This document shows positions 43,875-55,863 of a stretch of 64,000 nucleotides of DNA, in pieces. The notes beneath the pieces are model-generated. The model saw only the letters and a list, made by a program, of their open reading frames with translations, was not told the DNA's origin and did no database searches. The translations under genes and the position numbers were made by a program. Position 1 is the stretch's first letter; each line of letters begins with the position of its first letter. Source of the stretch: Sphingomonas sp. PAMC 26621 (GTDB lineage Bacteria; Pseudomonadota; Alphaproteobacteria; Sphingomonadales; Sphingomonadaceae); the NCBI RefSeq assembly GCF_000251145.1, contig NZ_AIDW01000011.1, forward strand, positions 1 through 64,000, written 5' to 3'.

Positions 43875-45601
43875 CCACCTTCGTCGCCCGGCCAGTCCCC
43901 GCGCGACGGGGTAACGAGCAGCGCCACGCGCTGGTCGCGGTCGCGCATGTGCGGCTGATGATGCTGATGCTGCTGATCATGGCGGGGTTCCTGCTGGTGA
44001 TCGGCCGGATCGCGATCCTCGGAATCCTCGGCACGCCCGCCGGGGCGGCGAATCTCGCGGTCAACCCGCAGGTGCGCGGCGACATTCTCGACCGCAACGG
44101 CCAGCCGCTCGCGCGCACGATCGATGCCTGGACGATCGGCGTTCGCCCCGCGCAATTGCTCGGTGACCGGCAGGGGCTGGCGGATTCGCTCGCGCGGATC
44201 ATGCCGGGGCACGACTCTTCCTGGTATCTCCAGCGCCTGACGATGCGCGGCAAGTTCACCTATCTCGACAAGCATGCCTCGCCCGACCTGGTGAACCAGA
44301 TCCACGCGCTTGGCGAACCCGGCATCGTCTTCGCGCGCGAGCCCGAGCGGCTGTACCCACAGTCGACGATGGCGGCGCACGTGCTCGGCTATATCGGCCC
44401 GACCGCGACCGACGCGCATATCGCGGGTCGCGCGGGGATCGAACGTGCGTTCGACGAACGCCTCAGCGACCCGCGCCGCCGTGGCGAACCGATTTCGCTG
44501 TCGATCGACGCGCGTGTCCAAGCCGCGATGGAGAGCGAACTCGGTCGCGCGATGACCAACTTCCGCGCCAAGGCCGCGACCGGCGTCGTGCTCGACGTCC
44601 ATACCGGCGAGATCATCTCGATGGTGTCGCTCCCGGTCTACAACCCTAACAAGCTGACCGGCACCAGCAGCGACGCGTTGCGCAACAACGTCACGCAGTC
44701 GGTCTACGAACTCGGTTCGACGTTCAAGCCGATCGCGGTTGCGGCAGCGATCAACGACGGTGTCATCACCGACATGACCCGCCGGTTCGACGCGACCAAG
44801 CCGCTCAAGGTCGGCCGGTTCACGATCCACGACGATCGCGGCGATCCCAAGCGCTGGCTCAACATCCCCGAGACGCTGGTCTATTCGTCGAACGTCGCGA
44901 CCGCGCAGATCGCGGACAAGATGGGCAAGGACCGGATGGCGGCGATGTTCACCGCGCTCGGCTTCGGCGAACGCCCCGCGACCGAATTACGCGAGCGCGC
45001 CGGGCCGATCTGGCCGCGCTTCTGGGGTCGGACGACGGTGATGACGACGGCCTACGGCCACGGCATCGCGGTGACGCCGCTGCATCTGGCGAATGCGTAC
45101 GCAACGCTCGTCAACGGCGGGATCTATCGCCCGACGACGCTGCTCAAGATCGCGCCGGGCGCCGCCCCCAAGGGCCGCCGCGTGCTGACCGAGGCGACGA
45201 GCGCGCGGATGCGGCAGTTGCTGCGGCTGGTCGTGCTGCTCGGCACGGGCCGCAAGGGCGATGCGGTCGGCTACCGCGTCGGCGGCAAGACCGGGACCGG
45301 CGAGATCGCGGGCGCGGGCGGCTATTCGCGGAGCAAGAACGTCTCGACCTTCGCGGCGGCCTTCCCGATGGACGCGCCCCGCTATGTCGTCGTCGCAATG
45401 CTCGATTCGCCCAATGGGACGAAGGAAACCTACGGCCTGACCACCGCCGCGTGGAATGCCGCCCCAGTCGTCGGGCGCGTTATCTCGCGCACCGGCGCGC
45501 TGCTCGGCGTGACGCCCGATACATCGCGCGACATCGATGTATCCCAGCTTTTGCCTCTGGTATGGACCGGGGAGAAGAAACCGGTCCCGACCGCAGAATG
45601 A
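43871..45601 (+). CDS. ftsI: Peptidoglycan D,D-transpeptidase FtsI (PBP3)
   Basis: A 576-aa class B penicillin-binding protein for septal wall synthesis. One N-terminal transmembrane helix (~32-58), the dimerisation domain with RGDILDRNGQPLA, and the transpeptidase domain with active-site Ser in GSTFKPIAV (~283), the SSN triad in YSSNVATAQ (~338) and GGKTGTGEI (~471). The start is GTG, overlapping ftsL by 4 bases. Confidence 0.96.
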   Translation: MTTFVARPVPARRGNEQRHALVAVAHVRLMMLMLLIMAGFLLVIGRIAILGILGTPAGAANLAVNPQVRGDILDRNGQPLARTIDAWTIGVRPAQLLGDRQGLADSLARIMPGHDSSWYLQRLTMRGKFTYLDKHASPDLVNQIHALGEPGIVFAREPERLYPQSTMAAHVLGYIGPTATDAHIAGRAGIERAFDERLSDPRRRGEPISLSIDARVQAAMESELGRAMTNFRAKAATGVVLDVHTGEIISMVSLPVYNPNKLTGTSSDALRNNVTQSVYELGSTFKPIAVAAAINDGVITDMTRRFDATKPLKVGRFTIHDDRGDPKRWLNIPETLVYSSNVATAQIADKMGKDRMAAMFTALGFGERPATELRERAGPIWPRFWGRTTVMTTAYGHGIAVTPLHLANAYATLVNGGIYRPTTLLKIAPGAAPKGRRVLTEATSARMRQLLRLVVLLGTGRKGDAVGYRVGGKTGTGEIAGAGGYSRSKNVSTFAAAFPMDAPRYVVVAMLDSPNGTKETYGLTTAAWNAAPVVGRVISRTGALLGVTPDTSRDIDVSQLLPLVWTGEKKPVPTAE

Positions 45602-45611
45602 GAGAATTGCC

Positions 45612-47035
45612 GTGAAATTGGGTGCGCTGACCGGCGGGAACGAGAACGCCACGGTAAGCGGCTTCGCGATCGACCACCGCAAGGTCGCGCCGGGGACGGT
45701 GTTCGGTGCCTTCCAGGGCACCGCCGTCAACGGCGAGGACTATATCGCGGCGGCGGTGGCAGGCGGCGCGATTGCGGTCGTCGCGCGGCCCGAGGCGCAG
45801 GTGACGGGCGCGGTGCATATCGCCGATGCCAACCCTCGACGCGCCTTCGCGCAGCTTGCCGCGCGCTTCTTCGCGCCGTTCCCGGCGGTTGCGGTCGCGG
45901 TGACCGGGACCAACGGCAAGACCTCGACCGTCGAGATGGTCCGGCAATTGTGGCGGATGGCGGGGTATCACGCTGCCTCGATCGGGACGCTCGGCGTGAC
46001 GACGGGCGACGACCGCGTCTCGACCGGGCTGACCACGCCCGATGTCGTCACTTTCCTGTCGAATGTCGCTGGCCTGGCGCGCGAGGGCGTCAGCCATGTC
46101 GCGTTCGAGGCGTCGAGCCACGGCCTGTTGCAATATCGCACCGAGGGGCTCGCGGTGCGCGCGGCGGCGTTCACCAATCTCAGCCGCGATCATCTCGATT
46201 ACCACGGGACGATGGCGGCGTATCTCGAGGCGAAGCTGCGGCTGTTCTCGGAAGTGCTGGCCGAGGACGGCACGGCGGTGCTGTGGGCGGACGATGCCGC
46301 CGCGGCACAGGTTGCGGATGCCGCACGGGCGCGCGGAATCACCGTTGCGACGGTGGGGACGACCGGCACGCGGCTCAAGCTGGTGAAGCGCGTGCCGAGC
46401 CTGCTCGGCCAGGCGCTGACGATCGAGACGGGCGACGAGACGCACACGATCAACCTGCCGTTGATCGGTGCGTATCAGGCGGCGAACGCGCTGACCGCCG
46501 CCGGGCTGGTGATCGCGACCGGCGGGGCCGTGGCGGCGACGCTGGCGAATCTGACGCGGCTGCAGCCGGTGCGCGGGCGGCTGGAACGCGCGGTGATCGC
46601 GGCGAGCGGCGCGCCGGTCTATGTCGATTACGCGCACACCCCCGACGCGCTCGAGGCGGCGATTGCCGCGCTCAAGCCGCATGCGGCGGGGCGGCTGATC
46701 GTTGTGATCGGCGCGGGCGGTGATCGCGACCAGGGCAAGCGTGCCGAAATGGGCCGGGTCGCGGCGGATCAGGCGGATCACGTGATCGTGACCGACGACA
46801 ATCCGCGCAGCGAAGACCCGGCGAGCATCCGCACGATGGTGCTGGAAGGCGCGCCGGGTGCGGTCGAGATCGGATCACGCCGGGAGGCGATCCGCGCGGC
46901 GATTGCGGGGGCGGGGCCGCAGGATATCGTGCTGATCGCGGGCAAGGGGCATGAGCAGGGGCAGATCGTCGGCGATCTGGTCCTGCCGTTCGACGATGTC
47001 AGCGTCGCCCGCGAAACGGTGCAGGCGTTGAGCGC

Positions 47036-47039
<4 letters not shown>
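45612..47039 (+). CDS. murE: UDP-MurNAc-tripeptide synthetase, meso-DAP adding
   Basis: A 475-aa Mur ligase adding meso-diaminopimelate to UDP-MurNAc-L-Ala-D-Glu. ATP site AVTGTNGKTSTVEM at ~95, carbamylated-Lys region and NLSRDHLDYHGTM at ~190, YVDYAHTPDALE at ~335. The DNPRSED motif near ~395 is the signature for meso-DAP rather than lysine. Start is GTG 45612 (VKLGALTGG) with AGAGAA upstream. The stop overlaps murF by 4 bases. Confidence 0.96.
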
Positions 47040-48413
<1,374 letters not shown>

Positions 48414-48414
<1 letters not shown>

Positions 48415-49484
48415 TGCTCTATTTCATCGCCGAATATCTGGGATTTCCGGGGGCGCTCAACCTCTTCCGCTATCTCTCGTTCCGCACCGGCGGGGCGGTG
48501 GCGACATCGCTGTTCCTCGGCATGCTGATCGGCCCGCGCTTCATCGGCTGGCTGCGGCTGCGGCAGGGCAAGGGGCAGCCGATTCGCCTCGATGGCCCGC
48601 AATCGCATCTGTCGAAGCGCGGCACGCCAACGATGGGCGGGCTGATGATCCTGACCAGCCTGGTGATTTCCAGCCTGTTGTGGATGGACCTGTCCAACCC
48701 GTTCGTCTGGGCGTGCACTTTCGTGACCTTGGGCTTCGGTGCGATCGGGTTCCTCGATGATTACGACAAGGTCCGCAAGGCGAGCACCGCGGGTGTCTCG
48801 AGCAAGCTGCGGTTGCTCGGCGAATTCGCGATTGCGCTCGTCGCCAGCGCGATCATCGTTCACCAGAACGGGACGCATCTGTATCTGCCGTTTTATACCG
48901 GCCCGGTGATCCAGCTCGGGTGGTTTTACATCATCTTCGCAGCGTTCACGATCGTCGCGTTCGGCAATGCGGTGAACCTGACCGACGGGCTCGATGGCCT
49001 TGCGACGATGCCGGTGATCATCGCGAGCGTCGCGTTCATGCTGATCGTGTATCTGGCGGGCAACCTCAAGTTCGCGACGTACCTGGGAATCCCGCACGTA
49101 CCGCATGCGGGCGATCTCGCGATCTTCTGCGGCGGGATCGTCGGGGCGGGGCTTGCCTTCCTGTGGTTCAACGCGCCCCCTGCGGCGGTGTTCATGGGCG
49201 ACACCGGGAGCCTTGCGCTCGGCGGCGCGCTCGGGGCGATTTCGGTCGTGGCGCATCACGAGATCGTGCTCGGCATCATCGGCGGGCTGTTCGTGATCGA
49301 GGCGATGAGCGTGATCATCCAGGTGTTCTTCTACAAGCGGACCGGCAAGCGCGTGTTCCGCATGGCGCCGATCCACCACCATTTCGAGCAGCTCGGGTGG
49401 AGCGAGCCGACCGTCGTGATCCGGTTCTGGATCATTGCGCTGGTGTTGGCGCTGGCGGGTCTTTCGACGTTGAAGTTGCGGTGA
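48414..49484 (+). CDS. mraY: Phospho-N-acetylmuramoyl-pentapeptide transferase
   Basis: A 356-aa polytopic membrane enzyme making lipid I from UDP-MurNAc-pentapeptide and undecaprenyl phosphate. About ten helices. Catalytic motifs: [21 protein letters not shown] (~105), [14 protein letters not shown] (~185) and [14 protein letters not shown] (~305). Complete and of normal length. Its stop overlaps the GTG used for murD. Confidence 0.96.
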
Positions 49485-50803
49485 AGCGCGCGGTTCTTCT
49501 TTCTTCAGCCCCTCCCCTTCAGGAGTGTCAGGTGAATAGCCCCCCGGGCTATTCAGGTCAGGCTGGGAGCCTGACCGACCTGACACTGGGTTGGGGTGGG
49601 GCTGTACCGGGCGCTGATCTCGGTGAGACTTCCCCCACCCCCAACCCCTCCCCTGAAGGGGAGGGGCTTTTAGAATTTTCAGATCCCGAGACGATCGACC
49701 TCACCGATATGGATGCCCTCGTCGTTTCCCCCGGCGTGCCCCTCAAGCGCCACCCGGTTGCAGCGAAAGCGCGCGCGTCAGACGTCCCAATCCTCGGCGA
49801 CATCGAACTCTTCGCTCAGGCGCGCAGCGACCTGCCGCGCCACAAGGTCGTCGGCATCACCGGGACCAACGGCAAGTCGACCACCACCGCGCTCGTTCAC
49901 CACATCCTCCAGACGGCAAAGATCCCCAGCCTGATGGGCGGCAACATCGGCCTGCCGATCCTCGAGCAGCAGCCGCTGACCGAAGGCGGCGTCTATGTGC
50001 TCGAACTGTCGAGCTACCAGATCGACCTGACGCAGAGCCTCGACTGCGACGTCGCGGTGCTGCTCAACATCACGCCCGATCATCTCGACCGCTACGACGG
50101 GTTCGACGCTTACGCCGCGTCCAAGGCCCGCCTGTTCGAAATGCAGTCGCCCGAGCATGCCGCGATCATCGGGATCGGCGATACCCCCTCGGCGCTGATC
50201 GCGCGCAGCCTGTCCGCGCGCAGCGAGCAGCTCACCAAGATCGCGCCCGGCGTGTGCATGGACCAATCGCGGTGGCCGTCGCTGCAAGGCCCGCACAACG
50301 CCCAGAACGCACTCGCCGCGATCGCGGTGGCGCAGGCGCTCGGCGTCAGCGAAGCCGCGATCGACGAGGGTTTGCGCAGCTTTACCGGCCTGCCGCACCG
50401 GATGGAGCGTGTCCGCACCCACAACGGCGTCGCCTGGGTCAACGACAGCAAGGCGACCAACCCCGAATCCACCGCCCCCGCGCTTGCCGCATTCGACCGG
50501 ATTCACTGGATCCTCGGCGGGGAAGCCAAGTCCGACGATCTCGACGCCTGCGCGCCCCGGTTCGGGCATATCGCGAGCGCCTATACGATCGGCGCCGCCG
50601 GCCCGCGCTTCGCCGCGATCCTCGCGGGGAAAGTGCCGGTCGAACAATGCGGCGATCTCGCCACCGCGGTGGCCGCCGCGTATCGCTCGGCTGCGCCGGG
50701 CGATACGGTGCTGCTGTCGCCGGCGTGCGCGTCGTTCGATCAGTTCCGCGATTTTGAGGATCGTGGAAACCAGTTCCGCACTCTGGTCGAGGCGCTCGCG
50801 TGA
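49481..50803 (+). CDS. murD: UDP-MurNAc-L-Ala-D-Glu ligase MurD with repeat-derived N-terminus
   Basis: MurD adds D-Glu to UDP-MurNAc-L-Ala. From ~residue 76 on the sequence is normal: [34 protein letters not shown] (~124), [25 protein letters not shown] and [13 protein letters not shown]. Residues ~8-65, however, are encoded by a 162-base nested inverted repeat (49507-49668) and read as Pro/Gly-rich text; the expected Rossmann motif (VLGLARSG-like) that binds the UDP moiety is absent. The 440-aa length is normal only because the repeat replaces a similar amount. Activity is therefore doubtful unless the assembly is wrong. Start at GTG 49481, overlapping mraY. Confidence 0.85.
   Translation: MKRAVLLSSAPPLQECQVNSPPGYSGQAGSLTDLTLGWGGAVPGADLGETSPTPNPSPEGEGLLEFSDPETIDLTDMDALVVSPGVPLKRHPVAAKARASDVPILGDIELFAQARSDLPRHKVVGITGTNGKSTTTALVHHILQTAKIPSLMGGNIGLPILEQQPLTEGGVYVLELSSYQIDLTQSLDCDVAVLLNITPDHLDRYDGFDAYAASKARLFEMQSPEHAAIIGIGDTPSALIARSLSARSEQLTKIAPGVCMDQSRWPSLQGPHNAQNALAAIAVAQALGVSEAAIDEGLRSFTGLPHRMERVRTHNGVAWVNDSKATNPESTAPALAAFDRIHWILGGEAKSDDLDACAPRFGHIASAYTIGAAGPRFAAILAGKVPVEQCGDLATAVAAAYRSAAPGDTVLLSPACASFDQFRDFEDRGNQFRTLVEALA
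49507..49668. repeat. Nested hairpin (REP-like) element inside the murD 5' end
   Basis: Outer arms AGCCCCTCCCCTTCAGG and CCTGAAGGGGAGGGGCT are perfect 17-base inverted repeats. Inside lie AGTGTCAGGT/ACCTGACACT, the hairpins GAATAGCCC/GGGCTATTC and GTCAGGCT/AGCCTGAC, and GGGTTGGGGTGGGG facing CCCCCACCCCCAACCC. The whole is one complex palindrome of 162 bases and starts 22 bases after mraY. It keeps the murD frame open. Confidence 0.85.
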
Positions 50804-52023
50804 ACGACATGAGCAATAGCCCGCCGAAATTGTGGAAAAGCATGAAGGGTCGCGGCGGACGCGGCGACCGGTCGCCGCTCGGCACGTGGTTCTGGGATAT
50901 CGACCGGATGCTGCTGCTGCTGACGCTGCTGCTGATCGCAGTCGGGCTGGTCGCGGTCGGCGCGGCGTCGCCCGCCGCGGCGACGCGTTATTCGGACGAA
51001 AAGCATCACGTCGCGCCGTTATTCTATCTGTGGTGGCAGCTGGCGTGGGTCGGCGTGTCGCTCCCGGTATTGCTGGTCGTCTCGATGTTGCCCGTGCCGG
51101 TCGCGCGCCGGATGGCGTTGATCGGGACGGTCGCGTGCCTTGTCCTGCTGATGCTGGTTCCCGTGTTCGGGGTGGAGAAGAACGGCGCGACGCGCTGGCT
51201 CAATCTTGGCGTCTCGCTGCTCCAGCCGTCCGAATTCCTCAAGCCGTTCTTCATCGTCACCGCGGCCTGGGTGCTGTCGATGCGCGCGCAGGACGCGGCG
51301 CTTCCGGTGGTGACGATCACCGCGGGGATGACCGCGCTCGTCGCCGTGCTGCTGATGCTCCAGCCCGATTTCGGGCAGACGGTCGTCTTCTGTACGGTGT
51401 GGATGGCGTTGCTGCTGATCTCGGGGACGTCGCCCAAGATCATCGCGCTGTTCGTTGCCGCGGTCCCGGCGGGGCTGACCGCCGCCTACATGTTCTACGG
51501 GACCGCGCGCGCGCGAATCAACGCGTTCCTGTTCCCGGACCATGACGGCGTCGGCGCGGCAGACCATTACCAGACCAATGCCGCGCATGACACGATCACC
51601 GCGGGCGGCTGGCGCGGGACGGGGCCGGGCGGCGGGACGATGAAGTTCCGGCTGCCCGAGGGGCATACCGATTACATCTTCTCGGTCATCGGCGAGGAAT
51701 TCGGGTTGATCGCGTGCGTCATCATCGCGCTGCTGTTCTTGGCAATCGTGGTACGCGTGTTCGTCAAGCTGCTGGACGAGCAGGACGAATTCCGGCTGTT
51801 CGCAGCCGCCGGGCTAGCGACACAGTTCGGCGTGCAGGCGCTGATCTCGATGGCGGTCAACACGGGGATCGCGCCGAGCAAGGGGATGACGCTGCCGTTC
51901 ATCTCCTATGGCGGGTCCTCGCTGGTCGCACTGTCGATCGGAATGGGCTTGCTGCTGGCGTTTACCCGACGCAATCCGTTCGTCATGCGATCCAAATATA
52001 TCGCGCGATGGAGCGGCGAATGA
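50800..52023 (+). CDS. ftsW: Septal peptidoglycan polymerase FtsW (SEDS)
   Basis: A 407-aa SEDS-family membrane glycosyltransferase with ten helices that works with FtsI. Visible motifs: NGATRWLNLGVSLLQPSEFLKP (~128-149), LMLQPDFGQTVV with the catalytic Asp, and TLPFISYGGSSLVAL near the end. Starts at GTG overlapping murD; ATG at 50809 is an alternative. The stop overlaps murG. Confidence 0.95.
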   Translation: MNDMSNSPPKLWKSMKGRGGRGDRSPLGTWFWDIDRMLLLLTLLLIAVGLVAVGAASPAAATRYSDEKHHVAPLFYLWWQLAWVGVSLPVLLVVSMLPVPVARRMALIGTVACLVLLMLVPVFGVEKNGATRWLNLGVSLLQPSEFLKPFFIVTAAWVLSMRAQDAALPVVTITAGMTALVAVLLMLQPDFGQTVVFCTVWMALLLISGTSPKIIALFVAAVPAGLTAAYMFYGTARARINAFLFPDHDGVGAADHYQTNAAHDTITAGGWRGTGPGGGTMKFRLPEGHTDYIFSVIGEEFGLIACVIIALLFLAIVVRVFVKLLDEQDEFRLFAAAGLATQFGVQALISMAVNTGIAPSKGMTLPFISYGGSSLVALSIGMGLLLAFTRRNPFVMRSKYIARWSGE

Positions 52024-53177
52024 GTGTGGCGAAGCATTTCGTACTGGCCGCCGGGGGGACCGGCGGGCACATGGTTCCGGCGGCGGCGCTCGCCGCCGAG
52101 CTGATCCGGCGCGGACATTATGTCGCGCTGGTCAGCGACGAACGCGGCGTGCGCTTCCCCGGGCTGTTCGAGGGGATCCAGACGCATATCCTCCCCGCCG
52201 GGCGACCCGGCGGCGGGCCGGTCGGCTATCTCAAGGCGGCGTCGTCGATGATGAAGGGCCGCGCGATGGCGATCCAGCTCTACAAGAGCTTCCGTCCCGA
52301 CGCCGTGATCGGCTTTGGCGGATATCCGGCGCTGCCGGCGTTGCTGGGGGCGTTCAACCAGAAGATCCCGACCGCGGTGCATGAGCAGAATGCGGTGCTC
52401 GGGCGGGTCAACCGGCTGGTCGCGGGCAAGGTCGATGCGATCGCCACCTCTTATGCCGAAGTCGAGCGGCTGAGCCCGCGGCTGCGCGGCAAGACGCGGC
52501 TCGTCGGCAATCCGGTGCGCGACGCGGTGCTGGCGCTTCGCGCCAAGCCGTATCCGCTGCTCGAGGAGGACGGGATCTTCCGCGTGCTCGTCACCGGCGG
52601 GAGTCAGGGCGCGAGCGTCCTGAGTCAGGTCGTCCCCGACGGCCTGTCGCTGCTCCCGCTCGCGTTCCGGCGGCGGTTGCAGGTGACGCATCAGGCGCGG
52701 ATCGAGGATATCGAGGCGTGCCGCGCGAAATATGCCGAGCTGTCGATCGCGGCGGATCTCGCGACCTATCTGCCCGACCTGCCCGAGCAACTCGCATGGG
52801 CGCATGTCGTGATCGCGCGCGCGGGCGCTTCGACGCTGGCGGAGCTGACCTGTGCGGGGCGTCCGGCGATCCTTGTGCCGCTGCCGTCGGCAACCGACGA
52901 TCACCAGACCGTCAACGCGCGCGAGATGACGCAAGCGGGCGGCGCGCGGACGATCGACCAGCGCAGCTTTACGCCGGTGGAACTCGCCAAGCAGATGCAG
53001 AAGCTCGGGCTCGACCCGGCGGCGTTGCAGAATGCCGCGGCGCGCGCGCGGGCGTGCGGGCGGCCCGATGCCGCGCGCGACCTCGCCGATCTGGTCGAGA
53101 GCCTCGGCAATCCCCACGGCGACATGCCGATCGGCGCGGCGCGCCCCAAACCCAGTCAGAAGGCAGCATTCGCATGA
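52020..53177 (+). CDS. murG: UDP-GlcNAc:lipid I GlcNAc transferase
   Basis: A 385-aa GT-B glycosyltransferase making lipid II at the inner face of the membrane. Motifs: [14 protein letters not shown] at ~8-21, [41 protein letters not shown] and [24 protein letters not shown] for UDP-GlcNAc. The ATG overlaps the ftsW stop and the end overlaps murC by 4 bases. Confidence 0.96.
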   Translation: MSVAKHFVLAAGGTGGHMVPAAALAAELIRRGHYVALVSDERGVRFPGLFEGIQTHILPAGRPGGGPVGYLKAASSMMKGRAMAIQLYKSFRPDAVIGFGGYPALPALLGAFNQKIPTAVHEQNAVLGRVNRLVAGKVDAIATSYAEVERLSPRLRGKTRLVGNPVRDAVLALRAKPYPLLEEDGIFRVLVTGGSQGASVLSQVVPDGLSLLPLAFRRRLQVTHQARIEDIEACRAKYAELSIAADLATYLPDLPEQLAWAHVVIARAGASTLAELTCAGRPAILVPLPSATDDHQTVNAREMTQAGGARTIDQRSFTPVELAKQMQKLGLDPAALQNAAARARACGRPDAARDLADLVESLGNPHGDMPIGAARPKPSQKAAFA

Positions 53178-54592
53178 GGGGTGTGGCAACCGACATCGGC
53201 ACGATCCATTTCGTCGGCATCGGCGGGATCGGCATGTCGGGCATCGCCGAGGTGATGAAGAACCTCGGTTACAGCGTTCAGGGATCGGACGTGGCGGAGG
53301 GCTATGTCATCGAGGGCCTGCGCGCGAAGGGCATTCCGGTCCTGATCGGGCATCACGCCGACAATCTCGGCGATGCGGCGGTGATCGTCACCTCCACCGC
53401 GATCAAGCGCGGCAACCCCGAGGTTGAGGCGGCGCTCGAACGGCGGATCCCGGTGGTGCGGCGCGCGGAAATGCTGGCCGAGCTGATGCGGCTCAAATCG
53501 ACCGTCGCGGTCGCGGGCACGCACGGCAAGACGACGACGACCAGCATGGTTGCGGCGCTGCTCGACGCGGGCGGGGTCGATCCGACGGTCATCAACGGCG
53601 GGATCATCAACAGCTACGGCTCGAACGCACGCCTCGGCGCGAGCGACTGGATGGTGGTCGAGGCGGACGAGAGCGACGGCAGCTTCCTGCGGCTCGACGG
53701 GACGATCGCGGTCGTCACCAACATCGATCCCGAGCATCTCGATCACTACGGCAGCTTCGAGCACGCCAAGAACGCCTATGTCGAGTTCATCGAGAACGTG
53801 CCGTTCTATGGCGCGGCGTTGCTGTGCCTCGATCATCCCGAGGTGCAGAACATCATCCCCCGCGTTCGCGACCGGCGCGTCGTGACCTACGGCTTTGCCG
53901 CCCAAGCGGACGTGCGCGGGGTCAATGTGACGCCGGTGCCGGGCGGCAATCGCTTCGAGGTCATCATCCGCCACCGCGACGGGACGAGCCGCTCGATCGA
54001 AGGGATCGACTTGCCGATGGCCGGGCGGCACAACGTTCAGAACGCGCTCGCCGCGATCGGCGTGGCGCTCGAACTCGGGATCGACGATGCGACGATCCAG
54101 CAGGGGTTCAAACAGTTCGGCGGGGTCAAGCGGCGCTTTACCAACGTTGGCGAAGTCGCGGTGCCGGGCGGGGTCGTCACGGTGATCGACGATTACGGCC
54201 ATCATCCGGTCGAGATCCGCGCGGTGCTCGCGGCCGCGCGCGAGGGCGTGCGCAACCGTGTGATCGCTGTCGTCCAGCCGCATCGCTATTCGCGATTGGG
54301 CGATCTGATGGAAGACTTTCAGGGTGCGTTCAACGATGCCGACATGGTGCTGGTGACGCCAGTCTATGCCGCGGGCGAGCAGCCGGTCGAGGGCGTCGAC
54401 TCGGATGCGCTGGTCGACGGGATCAAGCGGCGCGGGCATCGCTCCGCCGCGACGATCGCGGATGCGGCAACGCTTGCGACGACGCTCGCGGGTGTGGTGC
54501 AGGCGGGGGACATGGTCGTGTGCCTTGGCGCTGGCGATATCACGAAATGGGCGGCGGGGCTGGCGGGGGCCATCGAAGGAGCACGGACATGA
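53174..54592 (+). CDS. murC: UDP-N-acetylmuramate-L-alanine ligase
   Basis: A 472-aa Mur ligase adding L-Ala to UDP-MurNAc. The Rossmann motif [14 protein letters not shown] at ~13, ATP-binding [11 protein letters not shown] at ~115, [23 protein letters not shown] and [14 protein letters not shown] at ~338. Of normal length and complete, unlike its neighbour murD. It overlaps the following 64-aa gene by 4 bases (ATGA). Confidence 0.96.
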   Translation: MRGVATDIGTIHFVGIGGIGMSGIAEVMKNLGYSVQGSDVAEGYVIEGLRAKGIPVLIGHHADNLGDAAVIVTSTAIKRGNPEVEAALERRIPVVRRAEMLAELMRLKSTVAVAGTHGKTTTTSMVAALLDAGGVDPTVINGGIINSYGSNARLGASDWMVVEADESDGSFLRLDGTIAVVTNIDPEHLDHYGSFEHAKNAYVEFIENVPFYGAALLCLDHPEVQNIIPRVRDRRVVTYGFAAQADVRGVNVTPVPGGNRFEVIIRHRDGTSRSIEGIDLPMAGRHNVQNALAAIGVALELGIDDATIQQGFKQFGGVKRRFTNVGEVAVPGGVVTVIDDYGHHPVEIRAVLAAAREGVRNRVIAVVQPHRYSRLGDLMEDFQGAFNDADMVLVTPVYAAGEQPVEGVDSDALVDGIKRRGHRSAATIADAATLATTLAGVVQAGDMVVCLGAGDITKWAAGLAGAIEGART

Positions 54593-54783
54593 CCGACTGG
54601 TTCACGGCCTCGATCAAGCTGCAGCAACAGATGCTCGACGCGCAGAAGGCGTCGCTGTCTGCAGGCCAGCAGGCGCTCGGCGCGGGCGATGCGTTCGTCA
54701 AGATGCAGGAAGCGGGTCGCAAGGCGGCGGAGGCGAACATCGCGGCGATGAACGCGTGGGCGCGCATGTGGGGTCTCGGCTAA
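54589..54783 (+). CDS. 64-aa hypothetical protein between murC and murB
   Basis: A 64-aa soluble, helical protein: [20 protein letters not shown], then [37 protein letters not shown] and the end ARMWGLG. The ATG sits in the murC stop as ATGA and the gap to murB is 2 bases, so it is embedded in the operon and translated by coupling. The heptad-like pattern of aliphatic residues suggests a coiled-coil or amphipathic helix. No family recognised with certainty. Its fixed position implies a role linked to wall synthesis, which is an inference. Confidence 0.75.
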   Translation: MTDWFTASIKLQQQMLDAQKASLSAGQQALGAGDAFVKMQEAGRKAAEANIAAMNAWARMWGLG

Positions 54784-54785
54784 AC

Positions 54786-55697
54786 ATGGCCTCTGCGCCG
54801 TCCTTTTCAGCGTCGCTGCCGGAGGTTGCCGGTCGCCTGACGCCGCGCGCGCCGCTTGCGCCGCTGGTCTGGTTCAAGACCGGTGGTGCTGCGGAGTGGC
54901 TGTTCGAGCCGCGCGACGCGGAGGATCTGTCGCGGTTTCTGGCGGCGCTCGATCCGTCCGTGCCGGTGATGCCGCTTGGATTGGGGTCGAACCTGATCGT
55001 GCGCGATGGCGGCGTGCCTGGCGTGGTCGTCCGGCTGGGGAAGCCGTTCGCCAAGGTTGCCGCGCTTGATGCGACGACGCTGGTGTGTGGCGGCGGGGCG
55101 AGCGGGATCCTCGTGTCGTCGTCGGCACGCGATGCCGGGATCGGCGGCGTGGAGTTCCTGCGCTCGATCCCCGGTACGGTCGGCGGGTTCGTGCGGATGA
55201 ACGGCGGCGCTTACGGACGCGAGACGAAGGATGTGCTGGTCGAATGCGAGATCGTGTTGCGTTCGGGCGAGCGGCGGGTGCTGCCGGTCGCAGCGGTCGG
55301 TTACAGCTATCGCCATTCGGATCTGCCCAACGGCTGCGTCGTCGTCAGCGCGACGTTCCGCGGGCATCCGGAGGCACCCGGCGTGGTCCAGGCCGAGATG
55401 GACCGCATCGCCGCGGAGCGCGAAGCGTCGCAGCCGCTCCGCTCGCGGACGGGCGGGTCGACGTTCAAGAACCCCGAGGGCCACAAGGCCTGGGCGCTGA
55501 TCGACGCCGCCGGATGTCGCGGGCTGACGCGCGGCGATGCGCAGGTCAGCGAGAAACATTGCAATTTCCTGCTCAACCTCGGAGCGGCGTCCAGCGCCGA
55601 GATCGAGGCGCTGGGGGAAGAGGTGCGGGATCGCGTGAAGGCACAATCGGGGATTGAATTGACGTGGGAAATCCAGCGGGTCGGGGTGACGGTATGA
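54786..55697 (+). CDS. murB: UDP-N-acetylenolpyruvoylglucosamine reductase
   Basis: A 303-aa FAD enzyme that reduces enolpyruvyl-UDP-GlcNAc to UDP-MurNAc. Motifs: VWFKTGGAAEWLFEP at ~28, LGLGSNLIVRDGGV (FAD) at ~64, FLRSIPGTVGGFVRMNGGAYGRE at ~120, SYRHSDLP, and RTGGSTFKNPEGHKAW with the Ser acid at ~221. It resembles the type II enzyme (no YAxxFxY insertion seen). Confidence 0.94.
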   Translation: MASAPSFSASLPEVAGRLTPRAPLAPLVWFKTGGAAEWLFEPRDAEDLSRFLAALDPSVPVMPLGLGSNLIVRDGGVPGVVVRLGKPFAKVAALDATTLVCGGGASGILVSSSARDAGIGGVEFLRSIPGTVGGFVRMNGGAYGRETKDVLVECEIVLRSGERRVLPVAAVGYSYRHSDLPNGCVVVSATFRGHPEAPGVVQAEMDRIAAEREASQPLRSRTGGSTFKNPEGHKAWALIDAAGCRGLTRGDAQVSEKHCNFLLNLGAASSAEIEALGEEVRDRVKAQSGIELTWEIQRVGVTV

Positions 55698-55710
55698 ACA
55701 TCACGCGTCA

Positions 55711-55858
55711 GTTCCTCCCCGGAACGGGGAGGGGGACCATTCGCGTTCTTCACGCGAATGGTGGAGGGGTTGCGCCGCGCGCGCTCCGCCTGTTGCCCGG
55801 CCCCTCCACCATTTTGCCGGAAGGGGCAAAATGGTCCCCCTCCCCGTGCCGGGGAGGA
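55711..55858. repeat. Nested hairpin repeat between murB and ddl
   Basis: CTCCCCGGAACGGGGAG and CTCCCCGTGCCGGGGAG bracket the element as small hairpins; inside, GGGGGACCATT pairs with AATGGTCCCCC, CGCG-T-CACGCG forms a loop, and GGTGGAGGGG faces CCCCTCCACC. The element lies entirely within the 166-base gap before the ddl start and interrupts the otherwise overlapped gene string. Confidence 0.8.
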
Positions 55859-55863
55859 GTGCG

